NCBI GenBank assembly: GCA_051453625.1
Contig: JBOZIK010000001.1
Location: forward strand, 261,961,288-262,025,287
Length of the DNA: 64,000 bases
Source: Welwitschia mirabilis
Lineage: Eukaryota; Gnetophyta; Gnetopsida; Welwitschiales
Direction: 5' to 3'
Shown here: one piece after another, positions 46,601 to 60,779 of the stretch
Layout of the letters: every line of letters begins with the position of its first letter
Position numbering within the stretch: position 1 is the first letter of the stretch
Program-made: the position numbers and the translations under genes
Notes under the pieces: generated by a model
Seen by the model: only the letters and a program-made list of their open reading frames with translations
The model's database searches: none
Told to the model about the DNA's origin: nothing

Positions 46601-49600
46601 ATAATACTAAAACTCATAATAATAGAAGCACCACCAAAGTAATCAACCAATAATGGTCATACTAAAGACACTCAAATCATTAAAACACATGCACTAAGAA
46701 ATTTTTATATAAAAATGATAAAATAAAAAAGTACATCATACCTGTACTTATGTTATCAGATTTATATAAAGTAGCTTTAAACAAATTCTTGATTAAGTTG
46801 AGCTCCTCCCCCAGCTTAAACATTTATCTCTATCTACATTTTTCTTTTCTTTGCTCAATGGGAGTTGGTAAATTTGTACCTTTTGAAAAATTTATAATAT
46901 GATTACAAAGTAAAGTAAATAACCCAACATTAATTTCATCTTACACAAAGGGTTGAAATGTATTACATAAAATACAACACAGAAATGCATAAAGAAATAT
47001 TTCCATAACACATTAAACATTTATAACTCTCCATTTTTACCTAATTGAAAAAATAAGTTTAAACAAAGATATTAATTAGAACATTAAAGAAGAAAGCATA
47101 CATAATGGAAGAGAATTTAGAAAGAGTGGTTAAGGACATTAGAGGTGATTTAACTAGAATAAAATGGGATAAACATGACTATTAAAAAAGATTCATTGTA
47201 TCATACAAAAAGATAATTGACCTCATATTTCAATAAGTAGCTTAATTGTTAAAAATATGTAAATTTATAAAACCCATAAAATAAAAAATATATAATTTGT
47301 ATTTGGAGATAAGCTAGGAAGATCTAGATGTCTTAGCAAATTATAATATTTTATGAGAAATGTTAAAATTATAAGATATTTGTAATATAAAAGCTATGTA
47401 ACTAAACTTGGTAATAATAAAGTAGAGGAAGAAATTTAAACATTCATTTCCATTAAGAGAACAATCATATGAACATAATAAGATAAATAAAGAAATATAT
47501 GTCAATAGAAGAAAATTTAACTTATAAATTGGATTTTGACATCCATTTTAAGCAGGTTCATCAAACCCTGAAAAAATAATTTTACTAAAAATAAGAAATA
47601 TTACTATACATAAGAAGACTATAAACAAACATGTCCATGAATACACAAGATAATGATCTAAGAGCAATAATGTATAAAGGAAAAAAAGAAAAATACAACA
47701 TAAAGATGCTATTAAAAAAGATTCAAGTCAGTACTAAAGTAATTGTATTAATTATTCCCATTTATATGAAAGTTTTTAACTTGAATATAAACTTTAAAAG
47801 CTAAATTTTGTATGATCTCATATTTATCTATCATAAGAATATAAAATTTATTCTCAAGATGTTCAAGAACCATTTATAATAATTCTTACAAATATCATGT
47901 AAAACTAAAAAAATTAAATATAATCCAAATGAAAAATAATAAATTGGAAAGATTTAAGAGTGTCTTCGAAAATAATAGGTGAAATGGTTGGTTAGAAATT
48001 ATTATGATTTCATGCATTTTAATTAGGTGTACAATGAACAAAAACATGTTAGAATAATTCTTTGTATTAGAGAAAGGACATTTTAAAGATATAAATTTTA
48101 AATCCCTTATGAATCTAATACCATAAAAATATAAACTATTTGAAAACATTCTTTTATATCTTAGATTCTCTGTATTTCTTATAAATACTTCTACTTCTAT
48201 TAATAATTTCATAGTATATCTTTATCTTAAAGAGAAAAAGAATACTTCCATTTCTCTAAAAGATACCTAATCATAATTTTTTACAAATTATTATCCACCT
48301 TAAGAAATTTATCAAATTTTATTATAAGTTTTCCCCCTCTATATCAAGTCTTTTTAAAATAAAAAAAAGTAAAGTTATTTCATTTAAGTTAACCATGTTC
48401 TTTAAAAGAAAAGACAAGAAATCATGTTAATTTTCTATTTTATCTAATTAATTATAATCTAATTAAATAAATATTAATGTTCATTCATTAAATGAAAAAC
48501 ACTAAGAATTAAATTATTAAAACATTAATTTTAAAATGTTAATGGTCTTGTATTTTTAATAATCATTAATAAAACTTTAAGTCTTTTAATTTTTTTAAAA
48601 GGAAGGCATATTAAAAAGAAAATAGCTTTAGGTAGAAGGTAGTAAAAAAGACATCATTATGCTAGCTTTCTAAATTTTTATATATCTCTTAATTAATTTT
48701 ATTTATATATATAATCCTCTAAGAATTATTATTAGTTAAAAAATTTTTTCACTTTGAACACAAATAAATTCCTTAGTTATAACAAGGCTAGGACCTTTAA
48801 TATCATTACAATTTTACAATTTAAAAAATAAATTTTTTATGATCTCTTCATGAAACTAAGGTAATAAACTTATTATCTTGTACTTTATAATATATCATAC
48901 AAAAAATATATTTAATTTAGTTTCCATTATTTTTTAAAGACTTAGGCATATTTTTCAAAAGACAATCATAAGATTGTCATTCAGTGATAAGCATGTAATA
49001 AGGATTATGATGATTTTCTTATCTTATAGTCTACATAGTAATAGGAAAGATTCAAAATTAAAGATCCATCTAACCTAATTTATTTCTTAATGATAAAATT
49101 GACATAATATGTGATATCCCTATAACAAAAAAGTATACTCTATCATAAGATACAAATGGATGATAAGAGATGTGGTAAGGATTCGCAAGGAAATGAAAAG
49201 AAATAAAAAGCAAAAAAATAATTTAAAATCCATTTTGTTACATGTTCTAACCATCCATATTTATTTTAAAATCAACCCCTTATATTTTTTTTCCTATTTA
49301 TCATTGTAATTCTATTATATATACAACTCTTTTTAATGCGGGAAAAAGAATTTTAAGTTGTTGTTTTAACTTATCTAATTTATTTAAATTCTTTTTGGTA
49401 ATTTATTTATTTTTAAAATGAAAAATTGATTCTATTCATTTCTGGTATATTTTTATTTGGCTCCATTACATGCAGTTGATTTAAGGCTTCCTTGTCAAAA
49501 TGATATTAGTATATGCTTCAATAAAGTTTCTTAATTACTTATTTATAGTTTTATTTTCTCTCTATTTTTATCATTATTTAAAGATGAATTAAAATGCAAG

Positions 49601-52440
49601 AGTGGATTAATAGGATGTATGAGTTTAATTCACTTCATTACTAATTATTTTATTTAAATTTATTATTGAATTTTTATACATTAACTAGTTTAATGCATGA
49701 TGGAATTCAAAGCATGAGTTATTATCTATGTTTTATTTTGTTACACATGATTCATTCATGCTTTTGTTAGTGAAGCAATTTCTAATATTTTATATCTATA
49801 TTTAAATACATGATTAATAAGGTATCAAAACATTAATATTATAGAATATATGCTATTCATGTTTTTTTAGGGTATTTAAAAATTAAAATCAATTATACTT
49901 TTTATTTTTTTTCAGCAATGAAATTTTAATCTTGTTTAATTTATTTTCATTTATTACTTATGAAAAAAAATTAGTTATGTTTAATTATCTTAATCATAGT
50001 TTCTATTATTTTAAATCCAGATCTCATAGCTTCTACGAGATATTATATAATGATTATTAATTATCTTAGCTAGTTTCTTGTCATCATTACCTTTCTAGCA
50101 CCATTGAAAGGGAACCATCAAGGATTTGAAATCTTGGAATAGGTTGAGTGAATCCATTTTATTTTTAATTTTTTCAATTTTACATTAAACCACTTTTTTA
50201 ATTTATATTAATTATTTTATTTTCTTTTCTAATTTTTATTTTTTTGTGTTACATTATTTTTGTTGTAAATACCAAATTTTCAGTGTTTTATTTTCTTTTT
50301 GTATTATCTTTAGTTTCATTATTTATTTCTTAAATTTTTCATTTCTTTTTTTATTCTTATTTATTTTATTTTTAAGTTTCTTATTACTATTTATTCTTTT
50401 ATTCATTAGCCTTTTATCATTTCTAATATTAGCTTTTTTTTTTAAAAAATTACTATTTATTTGTTCTCAGAGATAATATCAATAAAATCAAAGAATCTTA
50501 GAAGGAATGGTACATATAGGTTATTGAAAATAATGTACATTAAATATCAAGATCTTAGTAAGTATACTAACATTTTTGAGTTAATTCAAAAAAACTTATT
50601 TATTATCAAAGCATAATGTAGTTTGCCTTTTTAAAATATGGTGTAATTGAAGATAGTAAATGAAAAGAATATATTCTAGAATATTTAGTGTCATGATGAT
50701 ATTTTAAATTTTTATTTTATGAAATCTTTATACATTACAAGCAAGTATACATAGTTAAAATTCTAAAGAAACCTAGTAAATAAGACATGTAAAATACAGA
50801 TATAACTTCTTAACATTTGATTCATACATGTTCTTAAACGAACATAACACTAGAAGTAATATATTTAATGAAGCCTTAGCCATTAAAGCTAAAAACTAAC
50901 AATGAATTAACATTACCATAAGATAACATTAAGATAATTTCATTAAATCTAAAGTTAAGAAATAGTAATTAATATCTATAACATCAAAATATATAGATGA
51001 AAATATTATTAAATATGACTTAACTAAAGGTTTAATACATGATATAAGAAGGATTCAACAATTTTTTCTAATTCTCATCTATTTGTAGAAGAACTAATAT
51101 CTCTCTTAAACTTATAAAGAAATCCTTATCATATGCCTATTGTAGTTAGATAAAATGAAATTATAAGAAGATACTTTTAATCACCTAATGAATGGTTGAA
51201 ACATACGTTATTTTATGCCTAATTATATTTAGGAACCTCTTCTAATAATATGAACATAGAAACTAAACATTATTCTTTTGCTTTTATAAAAGTAATTGAA
51301 TTTTTTAAACCATACAACTTTTCCATCTTGATGAAGCTTATTCTTGGGGGGAATTTATACTAATAATGCTAAATGATGCAATAATGGTACTAAGAAATTC
51401 TACTTTAACTTAATTATTAACTTTAATAATTATTATAAACATATGAAGCTTTACTAAATAACTAATTAAATAACTAATCCTTTAATCAATTTGATTTAAA
51501 CTATATTACCAGCATAAGATCTTGAGAAGGAAAAGTAAGAGTAACTTAAGTTACAAAAATAGCAATTATTACTTATGTACATAATATATGATTTAAAGTA
51601 AAAGATAGTTTTACAAAGTAATTATACTAAAATAATACCTATTTCTAATTACTGTACATATCCTAACATACCTTTATCAACATAAGCAGAAGCAGGATTA
51701 AAGAAAATAATACCTTTTTGAGTAATTATTAATAAGTAAATAACCCATAAAATAAAACTTTATAGTTAAATAAATACACATAGATGTGGTAATAAAAGCA
51801 TAATACAACCATAATTCTTCTTAAAAATATAATGCTTATATTATGCCAAATATCTATTTATGAATAGTATTTCCTTTATATGTAGCACTATAGATGATAT
51901 TATAGTAGAGGCCTTAGACTAATCTTTTGATAAAGAACCATTTCTAGTGTTATATTCTTTTCCCTCTAAAAAAGTCATCCTTCCTTTAAAATCTTTAGTA
52001 TTATAGAACATTTCCCTTGTGAATTTAGTTTCTCTTATTTTCCTATATTTTTATTATATCTACTTAAGTTTTATAATCTAGTAGTTAGGTATTTATTAAG
52101 TTAAAAATTCTAGTAGTTAGGTATTTATTATCACAAGCATTCTAATAATATTTGTATTTGATGTTACATTGTAATTTGGTACCTCTATACTTGAAATAGA
52201 CTACTACAAATTTAAGTATAATAAAATGATAAATCATTACTTAATAATATACACAACATAACTAACATTATAAATATTAATTTTAGAAGTAGTTAGATAG
52301 TAGAGTATATAAACATTAACTAATAAATTATATAATATAAAACTAACTATGCATAATTTTAGTTAACATTTTAGCTTTATTAGTTGTCACCACAACCAAT
52401 ATTTTATTAATTTTTTAACAAACTAAAAATATTTAAAAAA
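43658..52440. other. No gene recognised; AT-rich
   Basis: Nearly 9 kb of very AT-rich sequence with no domain I can name. The 105-codon minus frame at 47895-48212 and the hydrophobic plus frame at 50246-50476 are compositionally simple. Two G-run purine tracts stand out: 46801-46820 on the minus strand (TTTAAGCTGGGGGAGGAGCT) and 51348-51356 on the plus strand (TGGGGGGAA). They could be polypurine tracts of eroded elements, but no adjacent LTR is visible. Confidence 0.45.
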
Positions 52441-54260
52441 ATCACACTTACTTCTAGGTTGTTTCTTGGTTATGAAGGATCAATATTCATTTGAATCTAG
52501 TCCTTTCATCTATTTATCTACCCAGGATGCCTTCCTTTCTTATTCTATCGTAGCAAAAGCTACTTTTGTTCTTATAAAAGGATAGGATAATTTAAGTTAA
52601 TCAATTTTTTAATCCTTTGGTTTTACTTAGAGTGAACCTTCTCCTATTGTTGCCTCTTCATAAAGCACTGGATTACCTATAATCTTCTTTTAGGACTTGT
52701 TTCTTAGATGTTATAGGATCCTTTTTAGTAATATGTGATTCTTGTGCTATTTTAATTATCATAAACGCTTCTTTGGTGGCTTTCATAATGGGAATAATAC
52801 ATATACATATATTATCTTCTTTTTTAATATTTGAAAAAGCACCTGTGAATTCTCTTATTAACATGTTTATATTATTTGTAATATTATTTTAAAGGATGCA
52901 TAAGTGTTAGACATTCTCTTATGTTATTACAAATGTTTTCATGTGTATTTTACAACTTTCTATCATTTTATAAAATCTAGTTATTGTTTTCTTTATTATG
53001 GTTTTTATTCCCTTTATAGATAATTTTTCTTTAAATTAAACTTTTAATTTATCCAAATCTATAATTCTTATTTTAAAAATACTGTAAATCTTTCTTCTTC
53101 TAGTAAATGTTTTTAAATGAAATTTTGTAATTTTTCATAAAATATATCTATAAAATCATATAATTTTTAAGAATAATAATCTAGGTTCTAAATTATTGCT
53201 AGTTTCTCATGTTCACATCCTATAATCATTTCATAATTAACCTTTAAGGTTTATAATTTTTGGATGAGTTTCAAATTTTTCTTTTTCAAATTATAAACTA
53301 TTATTTGACTTAACACTAGATATATTATCTTAATATTACTTTCTAAATTAGTACANNNNNNNNNNNNNNNNNNNNNNNNNNNNNNNNNNNNNNNNNNNNN
53401 NNNNNNNNNNNNNNNNNNNNNNNNNNNNNNNNNNNNNNNNNNNNNNNNNNNNNNNATTAGTAAAATATATCTCCATAGATCCTTTTAATTGTTTCTTCAA
53501 TGCCACTAGCTAGGTTTGATGTTTATTAATGATGGCATTAACTTTATCTAAGAAATTCTTAAAAATAAGTAAAAATTTATCATCAAGTTGATGGATTTTT
53601 TATAACTTATCAAAATAGTTCCTTATTTATTTCACCATTTTCTAAAAATATGTTGAAAGAAGAAAATAAAAGGAGCATAAATAAAATCTTATATTTTTGT
53701 ATATTCTTTAGCTTTTAGTTTATCTTTTAAACTTTATTTTCATCTAATAATTAATAAATGGATCTTTAATTAGCATCTAAAGATTTTTTATAATAATTAT
53801 TTTGATTTAATTCTTCATTTATTTTTGGTTGTAGTTGTTAGCATCCATTTAAATCTTCATATGTTATCATTCATTCCTTTTATGTTTACATGTATATTTT
53901 TGAATATTCTTTATTTAATAGGAGTGATCAATTATTGTGTATGGGCATAATGATCTTTTTTATGTGATTTGTATTTAACATCATATCTTTTTTTGTGTAA
54001 TTATTTGTATAAGGAGACTCATACATGTTATTCATCAACTATATAAGCCTCATAAGAATTATTTTTTTCTAAAGTAGGTATTGATGATATCTAAGCTAAA
54101 TGTTATTATTCCTTTTCCTATAAAACACCTAATTACTTTATACCAAATAGAGACTAAAGAGGTAATTGAACACAAGGTTTATTTACTTAAATATTTAGCC
54201 AATTTATTCCAAGGATTATTGTTATTAAAGAAGAAATCATAACCTAATAATTCCAAATGT
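52441..54260 (-). pseudogene. Unassigned relic frames, partly coiled-coil-like
   Basis: The minus strand near 53600-53460 reads IHQLDDKFLLIFKNFLDKVN, then AIINKHQ, then LVALKKQLKGSMEIYF, with heptad-like spacing and one stop. An open frame at 52864-52673 (MLIREFTGAFSNIKKEDNIC, later KATKEAFMIIKIAQESHITK) follows about 600 bases downstream on the same strand. Between them the frame is broken, and a 100-N gap lies at 53356-53455. This could be the gag or leader protein of an old retroelement. Neither part has a named motif, so the call is only 'former coding sequence, minus strand'. Confidence 0.3.
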
Positions 54261-54769
54261 TTTCATCTTTTTCATTTTTAATATATGTATAATTAAATTT
54301 AAAAAATTCCTCCTACTATATGAACATTCTTCTATTTTATAATATCTTTAATAGGTTTGGCTAAATACAACATAGCAAACTCATTTCATTTTATTTATTG
54401 AGTGTAAGAACTAATTTTTGATCACAATTTAAGCTATTAAAAAGAGTTTATATTCTAAATGTTTGTTAAAATCAATTCTACCTTTGTTATTTGAAGCTTT
54501 TTAAAATAAGATGAAAGATTACTTAGCATCTTTATTTATATTGAACTTTCAATGGGTATTTTTCCTCTTATAAGTTAACATATTGCTTTAATATCTTCTT
54601 AATTGAAATCAATTCTAAATTTTTTTTATATTTATGATGAGGATTTTACTTGCTTCAACAAATTCTTAAAAAAACTAAATATTATTTCTACATTATATTA
54701 TTCATTTCATGTTAATCAATGTTATCACCTAAGCTTAATAATTTTTTTCTTATAATCTGCTAGACATGA
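54261..54769. other. No gene recognised
   Basis: AT-rich. Sequence just before the LTR (ATCTGCTAGACATGA) is not a polypurine tract. Confidence 0.4.
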
Positions 54770-56051
54770 TGTTATGATGTTAAATTATATGTTTTTGATG
54801 TGGTAGTTGCAGTAGTTTTGTAGGACATTTAGATAGGTTTAAGTGGAAAGTAAAGATTATTACACTTACTAGTATATTTGGAGGCATTTTAGATTAATTT
54901 TAACTCTTTACATTCTAAGGAGAATTTAATAATATATAAGATCCATTTAACTTGAATGAAGAGCTTCAAAAAACCATTGTTCCCTCCATCATATGAATGA
55001 TTACCTAGACAACACCATGTCTATGCTAACAATGATTTTAACTAAATCAAAAATGGAAGCTACTTTAGGTCCTTTATTGACATGTTATCATCTTCACCAT
55101 CATCGAGATGATAGTTAGGATGACACTTAATTTTAGTTAATGCATCAAACTACATTAACCCTATGCAATTTTTCATGTGCCTTCTATGCATTATTAGGGT
55201 TTTTTTAAAATATCTTAGATTTACTATTTTTGTAGCATTTACTTGTAAATAAATACTACCCTTACCCTCACTTTGATTTTATGTTCTCAACATCTAAAAA
55301 TCTCATGATAGGATATTAAAGAGTAGGAGGTCCATCTGTTAGGTAGAGAGAGAAGTCTTCCTTGGTGTTGGGCTATGTCTCCTTCATTAAGGTGCTATTG
55401 ATTCGTAACAAGATGTTGGTTTAAGAAATAATGAATATCTTCTTTCAATTTTATATATATTTATGTGCATGTCCCATATATTTTATATTGATTATGATTT
55501 TGTAATAGTTTCATAATTGACATAGGTCATGAAGGATAACCTTTGTCAAGGTTGTTAGTTTATGATTTGTATGGCATTGTATCTTATACTTCCTAGTGTA
55601 ATAATTGCATGTTTTCCATTAGTTTATGATTTGTATGTTATTGTATCTTATACTTCCTAGTGTAATAATTGCGTGTTTTCCATATCTTCTCAATGTACTT
55701 GATATATTAGGTTGGATTGGATTAGTAATAATTTCCTTAATTGATCTAGGTTATATAGGGCCAATCTTGATGATAAAGATTTGGTAGTTGAATAAATATT
55801 TCATTTAGAGTTGTTTGCATTACATAGTATGTTTATTTTCTTGTAATTCATCTTTTATTATTAAACCATAAAAGGAATAATACAAAAATACATCACTTAA
55901 TATCAATTCTCTAGATTTAAACCTATTGCCTTTGATAGATTATGACATTTAGGTTAACTCCCATCTATATTAGTATGCATGTTGTGCAAATATTTATAAT
56001 TAATAGGATTTGACCAAGGACATGAAAACTACATAAATTTACATCACAACA
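54770..56051 (+). repeat. Probable solo LTR of the E family
   Basis: Starts TGTTATGATGTT and ends TTTACATCACAACA. It aligns throughout with both E2 LTRs. There is neither a polypurine tract upstream nor a primer site downstream, so it is most likely the product of LTR-LTR recombination. Flanks CATGA and CATCT share only three of five bases, a weak target-site duplication. Modules at about 54983-55010 and 55085-55125. Confidence 0.7.
55557..55684. repeat. 64-bp tandem duplication inside the solo LTR
   Basis: 55557-55620 and 55621-55684 (AGTTTATGATTTGTATG start) differ at only a few bases. Other family LTRs have one copy here. Confidence 0.9.
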
Positions 56052-56237
56052 CATCTGTTTAATAGAAACATTCTAGAACTTATAGATGCTATGACTTTGT
56101 TTTTTGTAATTAAATTAAAAAAATCTTAAAGGTAGATAAACTCTTATTTAAATTGAATTTCAAGCAATATCCATTCTAAGTTTAATTACTATTGAATAAT
56201 ATTCTTGTACATTTAAAAAATAACTTATTCATGCAAT
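56052..56237. other. No gene recognised
   Basis: AT-rich flank of the solo LTR. Confidence 0.4.
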
Positions 56238-56407
56238 TTTTAAGTTTAAATAAACTATTGAAATTTTAAATCTAAATAAAGTAAGTCATAAATAGTGTAA
56301 GTTTCAAGTTTAGATAAGCTATGTAACTTTCAAGTTTAAATATATCATGAAAATTTTAAGCTTAGATAAATAATGCAAGGCTTAAATTTAGATAAATTGT
56401 GTAAGTT
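56238..56407. repeat. 26-bp tandem repeat, six copies
   Basis: Unit TTTCAAGTTTAGATAAGCTA plus six bases, recurring with TTTTAAG/TTTCAAG/GCTTAAA starts. The second copy carries about 12 extra bases. Copies differ at several positions, so the array is old. Confidence 0.75.
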
Positions 56408-58379
56408 TTAGTTTTATCTTCCCATCAATAAATATATGCATGCTTATAAGAAAAAACTTCTACATGTCTCATTATAAGAAGAAAGTTAAAGATGTTACTA
56501 TGAATAAGAGATTATAATGGCAAGAAATTAATATTTGTCTTTTCTTATAAGTAATGAAGTTTGTTCGTACATGCTAACTCTATGCTAACTACATGCTAAC
56601 TCTATACTAATTATTAAATTAATATCAATCAAAGTAATATTTAGTGAATATTTTAACATTTAATTCAAATTTAGTATTGATGAGATGAATTAATATTATA
56701 AGGTTAAATTATCCATATCTAAGATAATTTATGGAGTATGTTTAAGTATTATTTAGAAGGTTCTTAATGAAATAATACCAAAAGCTAATTTACTATCCTA
56801 GATAACAAGAAAGACATAATTTTGTAGCATTGTTAACCCTTTTTGAATGTTTCTCTAAGCATTTTCCATCTTAATTTCATTAATAGATATTTAACAGATA
56901 ATTGATAATATAATTATGACAAGGTTTGATAGCATAAAAAGTACTTAATAAAACATCTTTATGTTAATTAATGGATCTAACATAATGATTAGGAATTCCT
57001 TAGAGATGTTCTCAATGTATTAAATCTACAAACTTAATCTAATGACTAGATTAGTTTTATTCAAGAATTAAGAAATGGATTTTGGAGCTTCATCCATCCT
57101 CTAGTCATCTAGATGAAAATAGGAGATAAAAGACATTTTAATCCAAATTGAAGAGAATGATGTGGTAGAATATTAGTAAACTGTTAGATAAGGATATTTA
57201 GACATTTCATATCCTTTCTTTTCTAGATGAAACCTATGTGGATGGTGGTCTATAATCAATGAATAATCATTTAATGTATTAGTAAACTATTCCCCTTAGG
57301 TTACAACTATGTATTTACTATAAGCACTAATCTAAATTTATAACTAATAAATGATCATTCAATCTATTATTAGACTTATATTTTAATTGCCTTCCTTTAG
57401 TTACAACTATGAAATAATTGTAACCACTAATTTAAGCCTACAAATACCCCCTTAGATATTTCTTTCCTTCATATCCTCTACATAGGATAGCATATGATAT
57501 TGAAGTATTTTGAGCAAGGAATTCATCCACCTATAAAAGAAGTTATTCTTTGTACTAGACTTGTTTCCTCCATTGAGGAATTTCTTTTTGAAAGAGGATG
57601 TCAATCTAGCATTATTTAAGAGTAAATATAATTTTGATATAAATCATAAGAGCTAACTTAGGTAATAAGTTAGTAAATTAGTTAATTAATTATGTTTATG
57701 ACATTGATTTCTTATTTCATTAGTGAATTTCTTAGAGATAAACATTTTGGAGATGTTACTAGAAAAGCATTTGGGATTAAAACGTTGGTTCATATTGCAT
57801 AAGTAACTCAATTTCAATATTATTTAGTTATGTAGTGTTATATCTATAGTTTTTCATTTTTTTACTTGTATTTTAATATTTGTTTTATTATTGGTTTACA
57901 TTTTGTATGGACCTTGGAATTATCACTATCACAACAAACTTCACATCCATTTTATGCTTTGTTTAATGTCAGTCAATGTCACATCCATTATTGATATAAT
58001 CTACTTCATATACTTCATGTGATCTAGAAGATTATTGCTATTTGAATGTAAATAATTTTTTTATAAAATCTTGGTAATCATGTAGAATGCTTGTGAAACA
58101 CCATATTAAAACATATTTCCTCGAAGAAATTAGCAAAGAAGGTTTGGTTAATTTCCATTCAAGAACTAGAGGTAAATTTATTTCAAGAGTAAAGAAAAAT
58201 TATTTTTCTTATTTTACTTTTCATAATTTACAAAGTGTTTTTCCTAGTTTTTAATGCTTATATAACTCTCATTTAAGTCCTACTTATTATTCAAATAAAT
58301 GCTTCTCATTCTTTTCTCACCTACTTCTATGATAAGAGGAGAATACTACTTGAAATATTTTCTTTAAAAAGGAGAAAAT
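56408..58379. other. No gene recognised; possible LTR or promoter region
   Basis: Contains a module at about 57105-57125 (AGTCATCTAGATGA) and a tandem duplication of about 90 bp (57261-57350 and 57351-57444, both with TTACAACTATG). CCTACAAATACCCCCTT at 57436-57452 resembles a plant LTR TATA region. This would suit the 5' end of the element carrying the relic frames at 58.4-60.8 kb, but no primer site is visible. Confidence 0.35.
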
Positions 58380-59010
58380 TGCCATTAAAAAATGTTGTTG
58401 TATCTAGGAATTAAACCCTTTCAACCTTCATTTATGAATAGTAATGAGTCTCAATTCTTTAGGGAGTGTCGTTCATTTAGAGAATTTTTTCACACTTATT
58501 TATAAAATCTCAACCTACTATATAGAGGAATATGAAGAAGAAATGAGTTCATATATAAATATTTTTATCCATTTAAAATTTAAAGTGATAGAATCAATAA
58601 AAATGTAAATCTATTAATAAGAGTTATCACATAAATATGTGATAAAGAAAAACATTCCTAAGTTTACACCACCAAGTCTACTACCTCTCATCTTGATAAT
58701 GATGAGTTAAACATAAAAAATACTCCATTGAATAGTAATAAATCTTGTTTTAATAATGATTATGAAATAATAGAATTGGATGATTAATGTTTAATATTTT
58801 ACCCTCTAAAGGATAGCCAAGATAAGGAAAATGATGTTTCAACTCATTAAACGAACTAAAATGACGATGATTATGGTTCATCAAATGATGACAGTAAGAT
58901 ATCAGATTATTTCTTCAATGAAAACCTACTTTTGAAATATCAATTTGATAAGGAATTATGAACTCTAAAATATAAAGATTCCTAATACTTGATGAATATA
59001 ATAATTACAT
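58380..59010 (+). pseudogene. Unassigned relic frame A (acidic C-terminus)
   Basis: The plus strand gives a coherent, low-frameshift reading: FRECRSFREFFHTYL, RRNEFIYKYFYPFKI, TTKSTTSHLDNDELNIKNTP, SCFNNDYEIIELDD, then NDDDYGSSNDDSKISDYFFN. Stops are few and mostly TAA or TAG. An Asp/Asn/Ser-rich acidic tail near 58850-58920 is distinctive. I do not recognise the family. A retroelement gag-like or pararetrovirus-like polyprotein is possible. Confidence 0.4.
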
Positions 59011-59277
59011 TTCTCTTTGTAATATTTTTAATGAATTTAATAATTTAAAGAATGATAATATTTAATAAATAAATTATGAAATTAATGAGGGAAAGCAGGA
59101 TAAAAAAGAATCCATAAATATTAAACCAAATAAAATAAAGGATACATCTATCACATCTATTAAAATAGCTAATCTTAAAGAGTAAGTTATATTAATAATT
59201 TTTTTCCAAATCTTTTAATTGTATGTTAATGTAAAATGCAAAATAACATCCTTTCTTATACACTCAATTCCATATTA

Positions 59278-59930
59278 CCTTGTGATTTTGATAATGTTTA
59301 CATTTTTGAAAAACATGATTTGAAATTTCTTGGAGTCTTGAATTGAGAAAGACCTTATCTTCTTCATGAAAATATATGGTTTGAGTTAAATTTTGGGGAA
59401 TGCATTTGTCATATTAAACATGTCCTAATCAATTATTTTAGGAATATTTCTAATATTTCTTAAATTCATCCTTTTTTTTAAAGTAGTACCATTGATTCCA
59501 CTCTAATAACTATCAAGTACAATATCAATTATTAAATGAAAATTATGCTAACAACAATGTTTCTTATGTTGATAAGAGATTGTTTAACTTTCAAACATAT
59601 TAATTCTTCATCTCTTATTTTTCTACTAAAATTTGTGAATTTAAAGGATTATCAAGATATTTCATTATCATCAATTGATTCTATTAAAACTTCTCATATG
59701 TCTTTCATATTCTATTAATTATTCTCTAGATGATCTGATTCTTATTTTACTTATTAAAAAAATATCCTAATGACCCAATTTAGATTTTTAAGTTAAGATT
59801 TAGAAAAATAAACTCTTAATGAACATTGATTGAAACTATATCAATCATATGATAATTATGATTATAACATCAATATTATAGAAGTACTTGACTTGAACAA
59901 TCATCTTAATTAAAAGAAGAGTTTTTTCTT
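59278..59930 (+). pseudogene. Unassigned relic frame B, about 215 codons
   Basis: One plus-strand frame runs without frameshift from CDFDNVYIFEKHDLKFLGVL, through RPYLLHENIWFELNFGECIC and HIKHVLINYFRNISNIS, to LKDYQDISLSSIDSIKTSHM and YDNYDYNINIIEVLDLNNHL. It includes the uninterrupted piece 59536-59718. About ten stops interrupt it, mostly TAA/TGA at plausible former Gln or Trp sites. The Trp-Phe/hydrophobic middle looks like a folded domain. Family unknown. It lies between frames A and C on the same strand, so the three probably belong to one decayed element. Confidence 0.45.
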
Positions 59931-60363
59931 AACTATCATCTTAGTGATTTCTTAGTAGCATTTCTTCGTTTTCTACACCATCATCTAAATGATTTAGTAG
60001 TATCATCAATTTGTTAAGTTATTCTACTACTTGATCATCTCTTTACTTGATTTTATGATGAATTTCATTTGAGTTTTTATGTAAGTAATTTTACTTTGAA
60101 AATTTGAGTTGGTAAGACTAGATTTTTAGCCAATTTTAATACATCCACATATTAATGAAATTTTTATTAAAACAAAAATATTTATTTTATCTTGTTATAT
60201 TATTAATTATATTAAATTACATGCTTCTCATTAGTAATATACTTTATTAGTTTATCATGCTAATGATAAATCATGTTTTAAAAACAAGGTTAATTGAAGA
60301 AATTAAATTTAAAAATTAAGGGAAAAGACTAATGCATATGTATAAACCTTAAATGTGGCCTTT

Positions 60364-60779
60364 GGCAATCCGATAAGGTAGCTATGAAACTTTACTAAAG
60401 GATCAGTTGGTCATAATCAAGATTTAGCCTATGATCCTTATTCTCTTGGTAGTAATTACACTTTTATAACCATGACAAATAGTATTTTTCAGTACTACAT
60501 TAGCTTTATTATAGATAATGCTAGAGCCATACCTTTAAGAGCACTTACAAAACATTAGTTATTAGATGGTAAATTAATAAAGTATCATTTTCTATTATAG
60601 CTAATAACTAGATTGAATTATGGTGTTTATATTACATTGATTCTTAGCAAGGTAATCATTAGATGTTATTATAATTAATTCCATTTATTACATGATACTA
60701 TATGTTACTTAGCATTACATTATGCATCTATAATATCAAGTAGTTTTAAGACATATACAAATGAGTTTTTATAGATTAA
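60364..60779 (+). pseudogene. Unassigned relic frame C, about 138 codons
   Basis: A plus-strand frame without frameshift: WNFTKGSVGHNQDLAYDPYS-like start (its Trp codon is now TGA), SNYTFITMTNSIFQYYISFI, NARAIPLRALTKH, LDGKLIKYHFLL, ITRLNYGVYITLILSKVIIR, TICYLALHYASI. About six stops. The KGSVGH stretch recalls RGSVGHA in ORF3 of E2 (near 23290), but the rest does not align clearly. It ends just before the E5 LTR. Function unknown. Confidence 0.4.

Noticed and set aside
47895-48212. 105-codon minus-strand frame as a host gene
   Set aside because: Low-complexity hydrophobic composition, no motif, no promoter or splice context. In DNA this AT-rich such a frame is unremarkable.
50246-50476. Membrane protein frame of 76 codons
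   Set aside because: Phe/Leu/Ser-only composition from a T-rich tract; no conserved element.
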